A DNA stretch of 64,000 bases, taken from positions 419,729,485 through 419,793,484 of the forward strand of contig NC_057809.1 in NCBI RefSeq assembly GCF_018294505.1, written 5' to 3'. The position numbers were made by a program, and so were the translations under genes. This document shows, piece after piece, positions 33,506-45,860 of the stretch. Under the pieces are notes generated by a model. The model did not search any database. It had not been told where the DNA came from and saw only the letters and a program-made list of their open reading frames with translations. The stretch comes from Triticum aestivum (lineage: Eukaryota; Streptophyta; Magnoliopsida; Poales; Poaceae). The first letter of the stretch is position 1, and each line of letters starts with the position of its first letter.

Positions 33506-36500
33506 CTACTCATTCCCATGAAGAATAAGAGAAACCGCAGGGTCGTCAGTGGTGTTCGGCGGTGCAGAAGAACTTGGAGCAGTGTTGATGCGTGCTGAAG
33601 GAGGTGGCGGTGAAGTAGCATCGTCTTCGTCCTCGACGACTCTGGCATTTACAGTTGCAGCAGAGGAAGAGAACTCAGAGTCTTCAAGAGATGGAGTTCG
33701 TCGCACCACTGCCCTTCGAGGAGGTGTGGAGTGAAACTTGAAGCGCTCAGAGAAGCCATCCTCTTGAAGATCATCTTCAGAACACATCAGTGTCATCCCT
33801 TTCCATGTTCGTCGAGAGGTTTCATGAGCAACAAAGGCATTCTTGGTGGCAAGATTGCGAATGCGATTAACATCCACCAAGAGGCTTTGCATTTGACGCT
33901 TCAGCCAGTCATGATGCCTATCCTGTTTCTGATGAAGAGCCACCAGAAGCTCTCGGTCATTGAGAACACGAGTTCGCCTCTTGGATCGTTGGGCAATGGT
34001 GCTATCAGTGGCTTCAATGAGAGCAGGATGCGGTGCACGTGTAGTGCCAGCCAAAGGATACACACGAGTTACTGCTTCAACGCCTTCAACGTTCTGAGAA
34101 AAACTTTGATGCTCTGCATTTTGAATACTTAGAGGTTCCTTGGCAGGCTCAGGATAGATGGCTTCAATAGACATATCCACATCAGGCAGAAAGATCCGAT
34201 GATTGCGAGCAGATGGCTGATATGAGATAACTGAGTGAAGTTTGATCAGCCTCATTACCCATGGGGCGTAGAACTTCAAGCCAAAAGGATCAGAGCCTGA
34301 TGCAGCAAGTTGGCGAATGAAGAAGTCCTGTGCATTAAAGCATTTTCCATGAAGAATATAGAAGACCAAAGTCTTCATTGCACCTTCCAGCTTGGCATGT
34401 GGAGAGTGCCCTTTGATGGGCCAGAGAGTTCGCCTTATGATGTGATAATTAGTCCTTGGCAGATACTCAAGGTCTTCAATGAAGAACTCCTTGGGATATG
34501 CAGCATCTTGGGGCAATGGCTTCATCATACTAAGCATCTGACTCATATTAGGTTCAGGCTTCTGAAAGATGCTCTCTACAGCTTCACTGTGAAGTTGACA
34601 GCCAATTCGTAGAGATCGCCAGGAGTGGGTAGACCAGTAAGCTCAATGGTATCAAAGGCTTTGGCTTCGTGATGAACGTTTCCTGTCATCCACTCCAGGA
34701 CCCAAGTCTTCGGATCTCTGTTATACCCGCGGATGTGAAGTGTGGCATAGAATTGGAGGAGCAACTCTTCATTCCAATGCTCTTGGTCAGTGACGAAAGG
34801 CAGCAATCCAACCTCTTTGAAGCAATCCAGAGCTTCTTCCAGACAGGGCAGACCTGCTATTGCTTCAATGTCAAGATGCTTGTGTGGGAAGATGCGACCT
34901 TGATTGTAAAGAATGCAGGAGTAATAGCTTCACTGCGGATAGCTCCAGAACCGATCAGATGATATTCTTTCCCTTGAGTAAGGGTTCCTGGAGCTATTGA
35001 AGAATGTGTTGTCTGCTCTGAAGCCATTGATATTGAAGGATCCAGGTGCTGATGCAGGACCTGGGAACCTGGGCAATCTTGGGATTGGCTTCTGTGTCTG
35101 AGGCCTGTGCTCAACATGATAGTTGAACTGGGGACCGGCAGCAGATGCAGGAACAGAAGCAGCGGGATCAGTGGCTTCGCTGACTTCTGGTGCTTTTGTT
35201 GGTAAGGGCTCCACATTTTCTTCAGCCATGACAGCGTCAGTGGCTTCAGTGGTGTTGGTGGTGGCAGCCTCAAGATTTTCAACCTCCACGTGACGAGCTG
35301 GAGGGTCGGTCACAATCACGTTCTCCTCAAGAACTGCTTCTTGGTGGGACAGGGGAGTAGCAGCTTGTGGTACTTCTTCTTCATCGGCTGATGCAGCCGG
35401 AATGTCTTCAGCAGTTTTAGCTTCAGACACGGAGACTTGAGGCCTTGGACCTTTGCGAAGCCTGCGCAACGCGGGCGACGCCTGTGGAGTTGGTGTTGGC
35501 TGGGCCTCAGAGTCTTCTTCCTCTTGTGGGCGATCAGCCCATGAAGCATCCTGTTGGTGCTCGAGCTAAGGAAAAACTGCATCATCTTCAACATGGTCAT
35601 GGTGACCAATGTCTTCAGTAGCGATGGGATCAGCTGCTGGAATGTCTTCAGCTTCATGAGCCCCAGTGAAAGCAGGCTCATGGACAGTCAGTTGGTGCTC
35701 TTGAGGTTCAGCGTCAGGGTGAACCATGGAGATGGGTTCAACAATCAAGGGCTCTGTGGGAGCAGCCCGTTCTCTCTTGGTCTTCCTCTTCTTCTTGGAG
35801 GGGGCAGTAGGAGAGGCTTCAGCATGTTTCCTCTTCCTGGCTTCAGCCTCACCAGTCCTTGTCTTCTTCAGTTCTGAAGTGGTTGACCTGGCCTTTGGCT
35901 TCGGGCCAGTCATGCTAGTTGGGAAGACAATGGGATCTGCTTCCTGCCTTGGTGCGTCGGGTTCAGCCATAGCGGGCTTCTTTTTCTTCTTTGCAGCCAT
36001 CCTGGGGTTGATGCTAGAACGCCCAAGAGCCTTGCGCTTCTCAGCCTCATTGTAGGCTTGCACACATCTGTCAGCCAGAACCTTCATGCGCTCACGAGAA
36101 CCCTGAGCTTCTGCATGTTTCTTGAGAAAGGCTTCCTTGAGCTCGTGCAGCATAATCTTGAAGTTCTTCACTTCTTGCACGCTGAGCTTGGCCATATGCT
36201 TCTTGAACTGAGATTTTTCAAAGTCAATCTTCTGCTTCAGTTCAACAATGCTCTGGGCGATAGCTAACTCTGAAGCAATGGTGCCATGGAAGGCAACACT
36301 GAGGCCAATGGGAAGTTGCAGATCATCGAAGCTGATGTTGGGCGTGTCAAACCACTCATCAATGAAGTTGTGGATGATTGTTACATCAAAGAGAGGCAGA
36401 TTATTGAAGATTTCTGCTTCTTCTTTGCTCTTGATGAGTTGCTCAAGAGCGTCATATGCAAGATCTTCATCACTTGACAGATCAATGGCATCATTGCGCA

Positions 36501-37340
36501 GAATGGCAGCAGTTGTCAGCTCTTGGCCGGTGTGTGGCAAAGGCATCTTGACCTTCTGGGGCTTGGAGATGCGTGACAAATCTTCAGACTGCACACTGTC
36601 TTCAGGAGGTGCAGTTGCCAGTGGCTTCGCCCGTGTGATTTTTGGTGCAGAGGCCGGCTTTGAAGCTTTTGGTTGCTTCAGCTTCTTTGGCTTCGGCGCT
36701 GCAGGTGCTTCATCTGATTCAGCATCATCTGCAGGCTCATTCATGGCTGTCCCTTGAACCACGATGTGTGTGATGAGGCCTTCAAGATTGTAGAAGGGCC
36801 CAAGAAGATTGGGTTCAGCTTCGCGAGTTCCATCGGCAAGGGGAGCAGAGGGACCAGGGTTGAAATCTAAACCCAAAGTCTTCTTGTTCTGCTTCACTGA
36901 GTTCTGGGCAAACTGGAAGTTGCGCTTAAACAGATTGTCATCACGACACCATAGCAGAGACGACGGGTCAGCATCCGCAGGCTGTGGTCCACGGACCATG
37001 CAGGGATAGAAGCCTCGTTCAATGGCTTCATCTCTGGTCCTGGGTTGAAGATTTTTTAGAGGATGTCTCCCCATGGTCGCTTGATGGCATTCTTTTCAGC
37101 ATATTCCTTGGTCACAAATCTGTACTTGAACCACTGTTCTGCCCAATAACGTCGAATCCATTGGATTCGCGTCTTGCACTGATTGTAATCCTCTTCAGGA
37201 TCTGTCTTGTACAGCTCTAAGAGGTCATCGGGCAGATCTCTTGATGTTTCTCCATGATGCTTTCTGCCACCCTTCCTTGCTGATTTCTCTGAAGCCATGA
37301 ACTTTAAACTGAAAGGCTTCAATACGTTCAAAGGCTTCAA
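33506..37340 (-). pseudogene. Sirevirus third ('env-like') ORF, four breaks
   Basis: About 1270 codons, probably starting at the methionine near 37298 (MASEKSARKGG). Segments are 37340-37056, 37074-35566, 35469-34930, 34806-34576 and 34546-33506. They are separated by a frameshift near 37060, an in-frame TAG at 35566-35568, an in-frame TGA at about 34930 and a one-base frameshift near 34600. Visible features are an RRYWAEQWF/KRPWGD N-terminal block, a long Ala/Pro/Glu-rich middle with basic clusters (AAKKKKKPAM, SKKKRKTKRE) that look like nuclear-localisation signals, and a folded-looking C-terminal half (FFIEDLEYLPR, LKFYAPWVMRLIKLH). I see no signal peptide or membrane span, so the envelope label is positional only. 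The C-terminal part resembles the 'putative plant transposon protein' domain family, with low certainty. Confidence 0.65.
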
Positions 37341-37842
37341 AGGCTTTCGCTTGCTGGAAAGACAGGAACTGGCTTCGGGAGAATTTATGTGATACTATAA
37401 GAATTCTGCAAATGAATGCAGACTATGAGAACCAAGGGATTCTCCCACGGACATGTACCTGTGACAGCATTAAGGTCATATGCATTCTCAGAAGATTTTG
37501 AAGATAAATCAGTTTAGAAGACATTGACCTCATCATGCGAAGACATTCACTCATAGATAAGGAGTTGGTTCCAGATTTGTACGAATCCACGGATCAGTAC
37601 AAGTGAGGAATCTAACTACTTTGTGAAGCATAAGTGAATATACCAGGCATGTTATGAGATGCAGTATGAAAGAGATCCAACTTGTGTGAATGGAAACTGC
37701 TTGTGGTAGAAAGTGATAAAGCTATAGGATCAAAGGGGTCGTAAAAAGGAAGTTTTATTTACCACACGAAGAACTGCTAGACGGAGTGGAAGAGGAGGCC
37801 GAGTAGTTCAATCTTCCGTGCCCTAAATTGGCGACGGAGGAC
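37341..37842 (-). other. Spacer between the promoter-like block and the third ORF; possible intron
   Basis: There is no coding frame. On the minus strand a donor-like GTG|GTAAATAA lies near 37760 and an acceptor-like TTCATTTGCAG near 37405, about 100 bp before the presumed start. Splicing out this stretch would join the leader to the third ORF. This is sequence reading only. Confidence 0.3.
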
Positions 37843-38065
37843 ACCTACGGCGATGGCGGAGAGGACGATGTCCGCGGTCGGCGTGAAGACGACGTCGGAG
37901 AGGTTGCGGCAGCGAAGCGCTTCGTCGCCGGCATCGTCGAGGGCTAGCGGTGGCGCTAGGGTTCGTGCGAGAGTGGAAGAAGAGATAATGACTGTGGCGA
38001 GGTGTGTATTTATAGGTACAGGGGTGGCACTGCGTTCTTACATAGGTGCCCCTGGCGATTCGCAT
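37843..38065 (-). promoter_or_regulatory. Promoter-like GC-rich block with TATA box before the third ORF
   Basis: TATAAATA on the minus strand at 38007-38014 is followed about 45-55 bases later by GAACCCTAGC (37954-37963, AAACCCTA/telobox-like) and a CpG-rich leader to about 37845. The leader holds a short open frame starting MPATKRF. The composition differs sharply from the AT-rich sequence on both sides. It lies about 450 bp upstream of the third ORF in the same orientation. Confidence 0.5.
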
Positions 38066-38710
38066 CTGAGGGGTACGTGGCCGTCATGCAGCATATTGGG
38101 GGTTGTTCCACGTCCCACGCACGCCTGGATTGTCGGGTGGTCGTTCCCACTTCTCCGGGTTTCAGGTGAAGGAATGAGCATTTAAAATGGATTTAATGTT
38201 TGTCTTTGTATCTTTTGCTGATAAGGACGCAGAGAAGACATTCGACAGTTTCAATAGAATGAGTATGATTTGGAGAGATAGAGTTTGAGATAGAAAGCAT
38301 AGAGAGGTTAGGGTCCGATCACATTCACTTAGTTCAAAAGATTCAACAAGAAGACATAGCTATAAGTGAATGCTGTAGAGGACAGAACACTAGTATATAT
38401 ATATAATCAACATAGTGAAGATAATCATGAAGACATGTTGAGAATGAAGCCAATCCAAATGTGAAGACATAGCAAATGTAACGCCATGAGTGAAACACTT
38501 CAAACAGAACATTTGGTGGTGGCGTTACCCACCGTATAGGAAGTATTAGACCCAGACACGGAGCACAATTATCGTGGCGCTCCGAAGTCAAATTCCACAT
38601 TAATGTATTCACACTTAGAATGTATGTCTTCATTGATTGAAGCTATACTTTACTTCATGTGTTGCACATCTAAGTCATCAATATGCATAAGTGTTAGGAT
38701 GTGTGCCTGA
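38066..38710 (-). other. Non-coding spacer after pol
   Basis: No supported frame. It holds an (AT)n tract at about 38395-38405. I see nothing else recognisable. Confidence 0.5.
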
Positions 38711-41700
38711 TCACAGGGCATTTGAGGATTCCAAGATATTTAGCTCACACCGTAACTTGCAAAATCTCTTCTCATCCAAGGGCTTGGTGAAGATATCTGC
38801 CAATTGCTCTTCAGTGTTGACGTGTATGATATCAATATCTTCCTTCACAACATGATCTCTGAGAAAGTGATGACGAATTTCAATGTGCTTTGTCTTCGAG
38901 TGCTGAACTAGGTTGTTGGCAATCTTGATGGCGCTTTCGTTGCCGCAGTAGAGTGGCACTTTCTTTATATGAATGCCATAGTCCTTGAGTTTTTTGCTTC
39001 ATCCACAGAAGCTGAGCGCAGTAAGATCCAGCAGTAATGTATTCAGATTCAGCAGTGGAGAGATACACGGTTCTGCTTCTTTGAAGACCAACATACAAGT
39101 GATCGTCCCAGAAAGTGACATGTGCCTGATGTAGACTTGTGATCCACCTTGTCACCAGCATAATCAGCATCCGAGAATCCAACCAGATCAAACTCTGAGC
39201 CCTTTGGATACCATAATCCTAGAGTTGGAGTGTGAGCCAAATATCGAAGAATTCGCTTCACAGCTACGTGATGCGACTCCTTTGGTGCCGCTTGAAATCG
39301 AGCACACATGCAAACACTAAGCATAATATCTGGCCTAGATGCACATAGATAAAGCAAAGAACCAATCATGGAGCGGTATAACTTTTGATCGAACTCTTTA
39401 CCATTGTCGTCAGGACCCAAATGATGCTTGGCTGGCATTGGCGTCGTGAAGCCTTTGCAGTCTTGCATACCGAACTTCTTCAGGCAATCTTTGAGATACT
39501 TCTCTTGAGATATGAAGATGCCATTGCATTGCTGTCGTATTTGAAGACCAAGGAAGAACTTCAGCTCTCCCATCATGGACATCTGATATTGCTCTTGCAT
39601 CATATATCCAAACTCTTCACTGTACTTGTGATTGGTGCAGCCGAAGATAAAGTCATCCACATATATTTGGCACACAAACAGTTCACCATCATATGTCTTC
39701 GTGAAGAGAGTGGGGTCTAGGGAACCAGGTATGAAGCCTTTGCTCTTCAGGAAGTATTTGAGTGTGTCATACCAGGCCCGAGGGGCTTGTTTGAGGCCAT
39801 ACAGTGCCTTGTTGAGCTTGTATACCATGTCATGATGTTTTGGATCTTCAAAGTCAGGCGGTTGTGCAACATACACTTCTTCTTCAATCTTGCCACTGAG
39901 AAAGGCGCTCTTCACATCCATTTGATATAGAAGTATGTTATGATGATTTGCATAGGCCAGCAGTATGCGTATGGCTTCAAGTCTAGCCACATGAGCAAAT
40001 GTCTCATCGAAGTCAATGCCTTCCACTTGAGTATATCCTTGAGCAACAAGACGAGCTTTGTTTCTGACAACTTGACCATGCTCATCTTGTTTGTTGCGGT
40101 ATATCCATTTGGTGCCTATTATGTTGTGCTTCCGAGGATCAGGACGCTTAACCAGTTCCCATACATTATTTAGCCCAAACTGTTGAAGCTCTTCTTGCAT
40201 AGCTTGAATCCATTCAGGTTCCATGAAGGCTTCTTCAACTTTCTTGGGTTCTGTTATTGAGACGAATGCGAAGTGCCCACAGAAATTTGCCAGCTGAGTT
40301 GCCCTTGATCGGGTGAGTGGACCGGGTGCATTGATGTTGTCAATTATTCTCTCAATCTGCACTTCATTGGCAACACGAGGATGTACAGGGCGAAGGTTTT
40401 GCTCTTGCTGATCATTGTCATTGTTAGTGGGATTGTCTTTAGGCTGAGCATTGTCTTCAGGTGTGGAGATGATAAGTTCCTCTTTAGGTTGAGCTTCAGT
40501 GGGTATGATTTCTCCAGTTCCCATTAGCTTGATTGATTCGCTGGATGGAACTTCATCTAGCACATTCGGCAGGTGTTCTCTTTGTGAACCGTTAGTCTCA
40601 TCAAATCGCACATCCACTGTTTCAACCACTTTATAATGAAAGATATTGAAGACTCTGTAGGAGAGAGAATCCTTTCCATATCCAAGCATAAAACCTTCAT
40701 GTGCTTTTGGTGCAAATTTTGAAGTGTGATGTGGATCCTTGATCCAGCACCTGGCGCCAAATACTCTGAAGTAACTGACATTTGGCTTCTGGCCAGTAAG
40801 GAGTTCATATGATGTCTTGTTCAGAAGCTTGTGAAGATAAACACGATTGATTGTATGACATGCAGTATCAATGGCTTCAGGCCAGAATTTTCTTGGAGTC
40901 TTGTATTCATCTAGCATCGTTCGGGCCATCTCAATGAGTGTTCTGTTCTTGCGTTCGACAACGCCATTCTGCTGCGGCGTGTATGGGGCTGAGAATTCAT
41001 GTGTGATGCCCAAGGTATCAACATATGTATCAAGGCCAGTGTTCTTGAACTCAGTGCCATTGTCACTTCTGATGTGCTTTATCTTGGCGCCATAGTTGTT
41101 CATTGCTTGGTTGGCGAAGCGTCTGAAGACATCCTGCACTTCAGTCTTGTAGAGGATTATGTGCACCCAAGTATATATAGAATAATCATCAACAATGACA
41201 AAGCCATAGAGACAAGAAGTAGTAGTGAGAGTTGAGTAATGAGTGGGACCGAAAAGATCCATGTGGAGCAGTTCGAAGGGTCGAGTAGTTGTCATGATTG
41301 TCTTCAAGGGATGTTTGGCCCTCGTCATCTTCCCTACTTCACAGGCACCGCATAAGTGATCTTTCTTGAACTTGACGCCCTCGATGCCTATGACATGCTT
41401 CTTCTTTGCAAGGGTGTGGAGGTTCCTCATGCCAGCATGCCCTAGCCTCCGATGCCAGAGCCAGCATTCTGAAGCCTTTGCTAGAAGACATACGGCAAGC
41501 TGTGGTCCTGCCGAAAAATCTACCACGTACAAATCATCTTTCTGATACCCTTCAAACACTAGAGACTTGTCAGATTCCATTAGAACAAGGCAACGATATT
41601 TTCCAAATATTACGATCATGTTCAAATCGCAAAGCATTGAGACAGACATTAAGTTGAAGCCAAGGGATTCAACAAGCATGACTTTATCCATGTGTTGATC

Positions 41701-41865
41701 CTTTGAGATTGCAACTCTACCTAGACCCAATACCTTACTTTTACCAGTGTCAGCAAATGTGATGTGGCTCTTGTCGGATGGACGTAAGGTTGAGTCCATA
41801 AGAAGGCTTCTTTTGCCAGTCATGTGGTTGGTACACCCACTATCAATAATCCATTCTGAAGACAT
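38711..41865 (-). pseudogene. Sirevirus pol: protease, integrase, reverse transcriptase, RNase H
   Basis: An open frame of 938 codons (41865-39049) continues in another frame at 38959-38711; a frameshift lies near 39055. The protease has [12 protein letters not shown] (residues 6-17). Integrase has the zinc-binding WHRRLGH...CGAC (about 134-175) and catalytic [14 protein letters not shown] (about 265) and QNGVVERKN (about 305). The reverse transcriptase begins near residue 560 ([16 protein letters not shown]), with [10 protein letters not shown] and catalytic YVDD at about 734-737. RNase H starts at about 900 ([10 protein letters not shown]) and ends in the second segment with the conserved ADIFTKPLD. 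These activities mature the polyprotein, copy RNA to DNA and integrate it. The core is well conserved despite the breaks. Confidence 0.9.
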
Positions 41866-43810
41866 TGGTGTCGTACCCTACAGTGCAGTTAGGGGGATAG
41901 GCTTCACGAAGAGAATTGTGAAGCAAAAACATTTGACGAACCAGTGGGTTATGAAAGCTTAGATCTAGATTAGGACTGATAGGGAGAGTAGCAAGCGATT
42001 CAGGAACGAAGTACATAGTAAGACCATTAGGGCATTTGATCTTGCGCCCCACAAGATGTTTAAGGTCCCCAGCAATAGCATCAGAAGATTTTGGTTTTCT
42101 GCTGGAGACCTTTCCCTGCAAAAGAGAGTTAAGCCTTCTTAGCCACCCACATCTTCAGGGGTGGCTTCGAAGCAATGAGTCTAAGTGCAGCATCTGAGAA
42201 TTTTGGCTTTGAAGCCCTAGCAAAAAGTCTTGCAGGTGGACAATAGTACTCATAAGAATAAGCAGAATAGTTCTTGGTCTTATGAACATGGCGGTTCGAT
42301 GAACCGCGCTCATATTCATAGGCCTGAGTATGGTCTCCCTGCAAAACATTTGTGTTAGTGCGACTCAGGTGAGTCCTCTGTCTGTATGAAGCCTTTGGAC
42401 CGTATGAAGCCTGTAGTCTGAGGTTTGTCTTCTTCACGTGTGGTCTCATGATGACATTCACAGGAAGAGACTCCAGACACTTTTTCGGAACCCAGATCTT
42501 CTTCATAGGCGGTCCATTCCTGCAGTTAGTACCAATATACCTGGCAAACACTTCACCATTTTGATTCTTAAACAGTTTATAGTTTGCATCAAAGGATTCA
42601 TCAATGACAATGGGGTTTGCACAAGTGAAGCCAGATAGATTGGATAGATCTGCTAAAGATTCCTTTGCAGCAACCCATGTGGTTTTGGGGTACTGCTCAG
42701 GTTTCCAGTAAGAGCCATCAGCATTCATTTTCCTTACGAACCCAACACCCTCTTTCCTCGGGTTTCGGTGCAAGATCTACTTTTTGAGGACATCACATAG
42801 TGTCTGATGCCCTTTAAGACTTTTGTACATCCCTGTTTCAAGCAATGTCTTCAACCTAGCATTCTCATCAGCAATAGCAGTGGTATCCTCAGCAGAGGGG
42901 TTAGTTACCACATCAACAGTTGAAGATATTGCAACAGTAGCAGTAGTAAAACATTCAGCAACAGAAGTAGCATTATCACGCTCAATGCATTTAAGACATG
43001 GTGGTTCAAATCCTTCCTTGCGGAACTGATCTGTTCGGAGCGAAGTGACTCATTTTCCTTTTGAAGATCTTCATGAGCCGCTCTCAATTTCTCAAGATCT
43101 TGCTTCCTTTGAAGATAATCATAGGAAAGCTTTTCATGAGTTGTGGAGAGCGTTTCATGACGACTTTCAAGTTCCTCATACTTAACGTGAAGATTTTTTA
43201 TGTCTTCAATTAAGGACACAGATCGAGTCATTTCAGCGCCTAACAGATCATCGCTTTTGTCTAACAGTTTTTGAATATGTTCCATAGCTTTCTGTTGTTT
43301 AATGGCAAGGGAAGCAAGTTTTGCATAGTTGGGTCCAAATTCATCACCAGATTCATCATCACTAGATTCAGATAGATAGCATTCAGTTACCTTAGCACCT
43401 TTTGCCATAAGGCATGATGCTGAAGATGATGATTCTGGTTCGAATGTCATCGCTTTGAGAGATTCCTTAAAGTCCTCAAACCAAGGACCATGACGAGTTC
43501 GATGACCTTCATAGACCTCAGAGAGACGGTCCCAGATAAGCTTTGCATGATCGAGATGCGTGATATTCCTGAACTGATTTTGAGACAGACAGGAGCAGAT
43601 GACGTCCTTCGCTGTGAGATTGAGAAGAGTGTACTTGCGAATGTCATCAGCTTCCGCCATCTTGCACAGATCGGTCAGACCATTCTCAGTGACGGTCCAC
43701 AGCTCACTGTTCATCGCCATGAGGCGCTTCTTCATCATGGCCTTCCACCTGGGATACTCGTGACCGTCAAAGATGGGGCATGACACAATCTTCATTCCTG
43801 TGGTCGACAT
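41843..43810 (-). pseudogene. Sirevirus gag and gag-pol linker
   Basis: ATG 43810 opens the frame (CPIFDGHEYPRWKAMMKKRL, then AKLIWDRLSEVYEG), matching the DUF4219/UBN2-type gag of copia elements. A Leu/Glu-rich region (LLDKSDDLLGAEM through LEKLRAAHEDLQKENESL) is predicted coiled coil by eye. The frame shifts near 43025, has a TAG at 42777-42779, stays open 42773-42129, then shifts to 42121-41843 before the protease frame. Two TTTTGCAG|GG sites, splice-acceptor-like, occur at about 42345 and 42120; they may be chance. Gag would form the particle that packages element RNA. Confidence 0.8.
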
Positions 43811-43863
43811 AACTAGAACTCCAGGCGGTTAAACCAAAATCACACAGAACAAGGGAGCACCTT

Positions 43864-43875
43864 GCTCTGATACCA
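43864..43875 (-). other. Primer binding site of the Sirevirus (initiator tRNA-Met type)
   Basis: TGGTATCAGAGC on the minus strand, two bases inside the 5' LTR border at 43878. It confirms minus orientation. Confidence 0.9.
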
Positions 43876-43877
43876 AT

Positions 43878-45255
43878 TGAAAGTGCGTTATATCGACTAG
43901 AGGGGGGGTGAATAGGCGATTTTTATGGAAGTCTTCAAAACGTGGAAGTGATGAAAACAAACAGTAAAAATAAACCTATTACCCTGCAGCGGAAGGTATA
44001 GACTACACTAGGCAAGCCATAGTCAAGTATTCAATAGACTGAAAGCACAATGACAAATAGCTGCAATGTAGTAAGGATCAGGTAGGAAGATATTATGAAG
44101 CCAAACAGAACAATCAGTCACTCAGTGAAGATAATAGATAGTGCAATCATACAATGACTTCACAAGGAGTAACAATATGTAAAGAGAAGGGAAGGATGAA
44201 ACCAGTGACTCGTTGAAGGCAATGATGTGTTGGACCAGTTCCAGTTGCTGTGACAACTGTATGTCTGATTAGGGCGGCTAGGTATTTAAACCTGAGGACA
44301 CACAGTCCCGGACACCCAGTCCTGAACACGCAGCTCAGGACACCCAGTCCTCACCGTATTCCCCTTGAGCTAAGGTCACACAGACCTCGCCCAATCACTC
44401 TGGTAAGTCTTCAAGGTAGACTCCCAAACCTTCATAGACTTCGTTCACCGGCGATCCACAATGCCTCTTGGATGCTCAGAACGCGACGCCTAACCGGCTG
44501 GAGGATGCATAGTCCTCAAGTGTAATAAGTCTTCAAATCACACAGACAAGAAGACCTAAGTGATGCCTAATTCTCTTTGGCTCTGGGTGGTTAGGGCTTT
44601 ATCCTCGCAAGGAATTCTCTCTCAAAGGCTTCGAGGTGGGTTGCTCTCGAACGACAAAAGCCATACTCTGAATCTGAGCAGCCAACCATTTATGGTTGTA
44701 GGGGGTGGGCTATTTATAGCCACTAGGCAACCCGACCTGATTTGTTCGAAATGACCCTGGGTCACTAAGGAACTGACACGTGTTCCAACGGTCAGATTTC
44801 AAACTCACACGGCAACTTTACTTGGGCTACAAGCAAAGCTGACTTGTCCGACTCTGGATAAGATTCGCTCTCACAGTCTTCACTCGAAGACATAGGTTAT
44901 GTTTTAGCATCACTTCAATCATTCTGACTGGTTCTCTTGGACCCCACTTAACAGTACGGTGGTTCCTATGACTCAACACAGAAGAAAAATAACTATGAAA
45001 GATCTAAGTCTTCGAGATCCATAGGCTTCATGCGGTGTCTTCTCTTGTCATAGTCTTCAATGTGAATATCTTCATATACCACCTTTGACATCAATGTCTT
45101 CATACATTTTTAGGGGTCATCTCTGGTAGGAAAATCGAATCAATGAGGGACTTCTACCTGTGTTATCCTGCAATACTCACAAACACATTAGTCCCTCAAC
45201 TAGGTTTGTCGTCAATACTCCAAAACCAACTAGGGCGGCACTAGATGCACTTACA
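43878..45255 (-). repeat. 5' LTR of the Sirevirus
   Basis: 1378 bp with the same ends as 31629-33003. It differs by scattered substitutions and two small indels near its plus-strand start (an extra G in the G run, and TA inserted in AAGGTATAGACTAC). ACCTC follows at 45256-45260. Confidence 0.85.
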
Positions 45256-45260
45256 ACCTC

Positions 45261-45860
45261 TCACTTGCAAGATCTTCATGTGGCTCGCTATACAACATAG
45301 AATATGGACATCTGATTGGAGGCTGCGGCATGGGCTGCAAGATAGCCCCTCACCATGTTACCTCTGTGGCCAAGAGGAGGATAACGTTGATCATCTGCTG
45401 ATCCAGTGTGTCTACTCGCGTAAAGTATGGCACAACATCCTATGCAGCATGAGGGTTGCCCCGGCCCTAGCACCGGTGGTGAGTGATAGTATGGAATCAT
45501 GGTGGGGAAATACCCGAAAACGGCTGGACAAGGAGATATGCAAAGCTTTTGATAGCTTGGTGATGCTAGTGTGTTGGCACCTATGGAAGCAAAGAAATGA
45601 ACGGGTTTTCCGCTCGGTGCCCACACCCATGTCGGTGATTGAACTTGTGAATAAGATTCTAGACGAACTTCGCACTTGGGCGATAGCGGGAGGGCGTGCA
45701 GTTGAAACCATTTTGTGAGGAGTTAACGTAGTGTGTGGAGTTGGAGTTCTCGCGTGGCCTCGGTCGGCTTGTGACTGTTGGTTGTGCATCACAAACTCTT
45801 GTACATTGTTTTCTCTCTTCTATAAAGCTAAGGTATGCAATTTGTGTACTCTCAAAAAAA
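45261..45860 (+). pseudogene. L1-type LINE fragment, piece 3 of 3 (zinc finger, 3' UTR, poly(A))
   Basis: The frame (LTCKIFMWLAIQHRIWTSD, then CYLCGQEEDNVDHLLIQC) is the zf-RVT C-terminus of plant L1 ORF2, ending with TGA at 45716-45718. A 3' UTR with TGTACATTGTTTTCTC and a seven-A tail ends at 45860. The frame joins piece 2 across the Sirevirus and its duplicated ACCTC. Together the pieces make about 1.16 kb of a 5'-truncated LINE. Confidence 0.85.

Larger units (their letters stand above)
31629..45255 (-). mobile_element. Complete Sirevirus (Maximus-type Ty1/copia), decayed
   Basis: Near-identical LTRs (31629-33003 and 43878-45255) flank 10.9 kb. Exact 5-bp duplications ACCTC lie at 31624-31628 and 45256-45260. 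Minus-strand order is 5' LTR, PBS, gag, protease-integrase-reverse transcriptase-RNase H, a promoter-like GC-rich block, a long third ORF, polypurine tract and 3' LTR. That order and the third ORF after pol are characteristic of Sireviruses; the family name Maximus is from recognition of the LTR ends. Every ORF has a few stops or frameshifts. By eye I count about 27 substitutions in the first ~790 aligned LTR bases. Confidence 0.9.

Noticed and set aside
35726..36757. Plus-strand ORFs of 109 and 169 codons opposite the Sirevirus third ORF
   Set aside because: They are antisense shadows of the minus-strand coding region with low-complexity Ser/Gly/Ala composition.
42100..42360. Two TTTTGCAG|GG sites as splice acceptors of a gag-pol intron
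   Set aside because: I could not find a matching donor that joins the frames, and the intervening sequence is gag-like coding, so chance or a repeated peptide motif is as likely.
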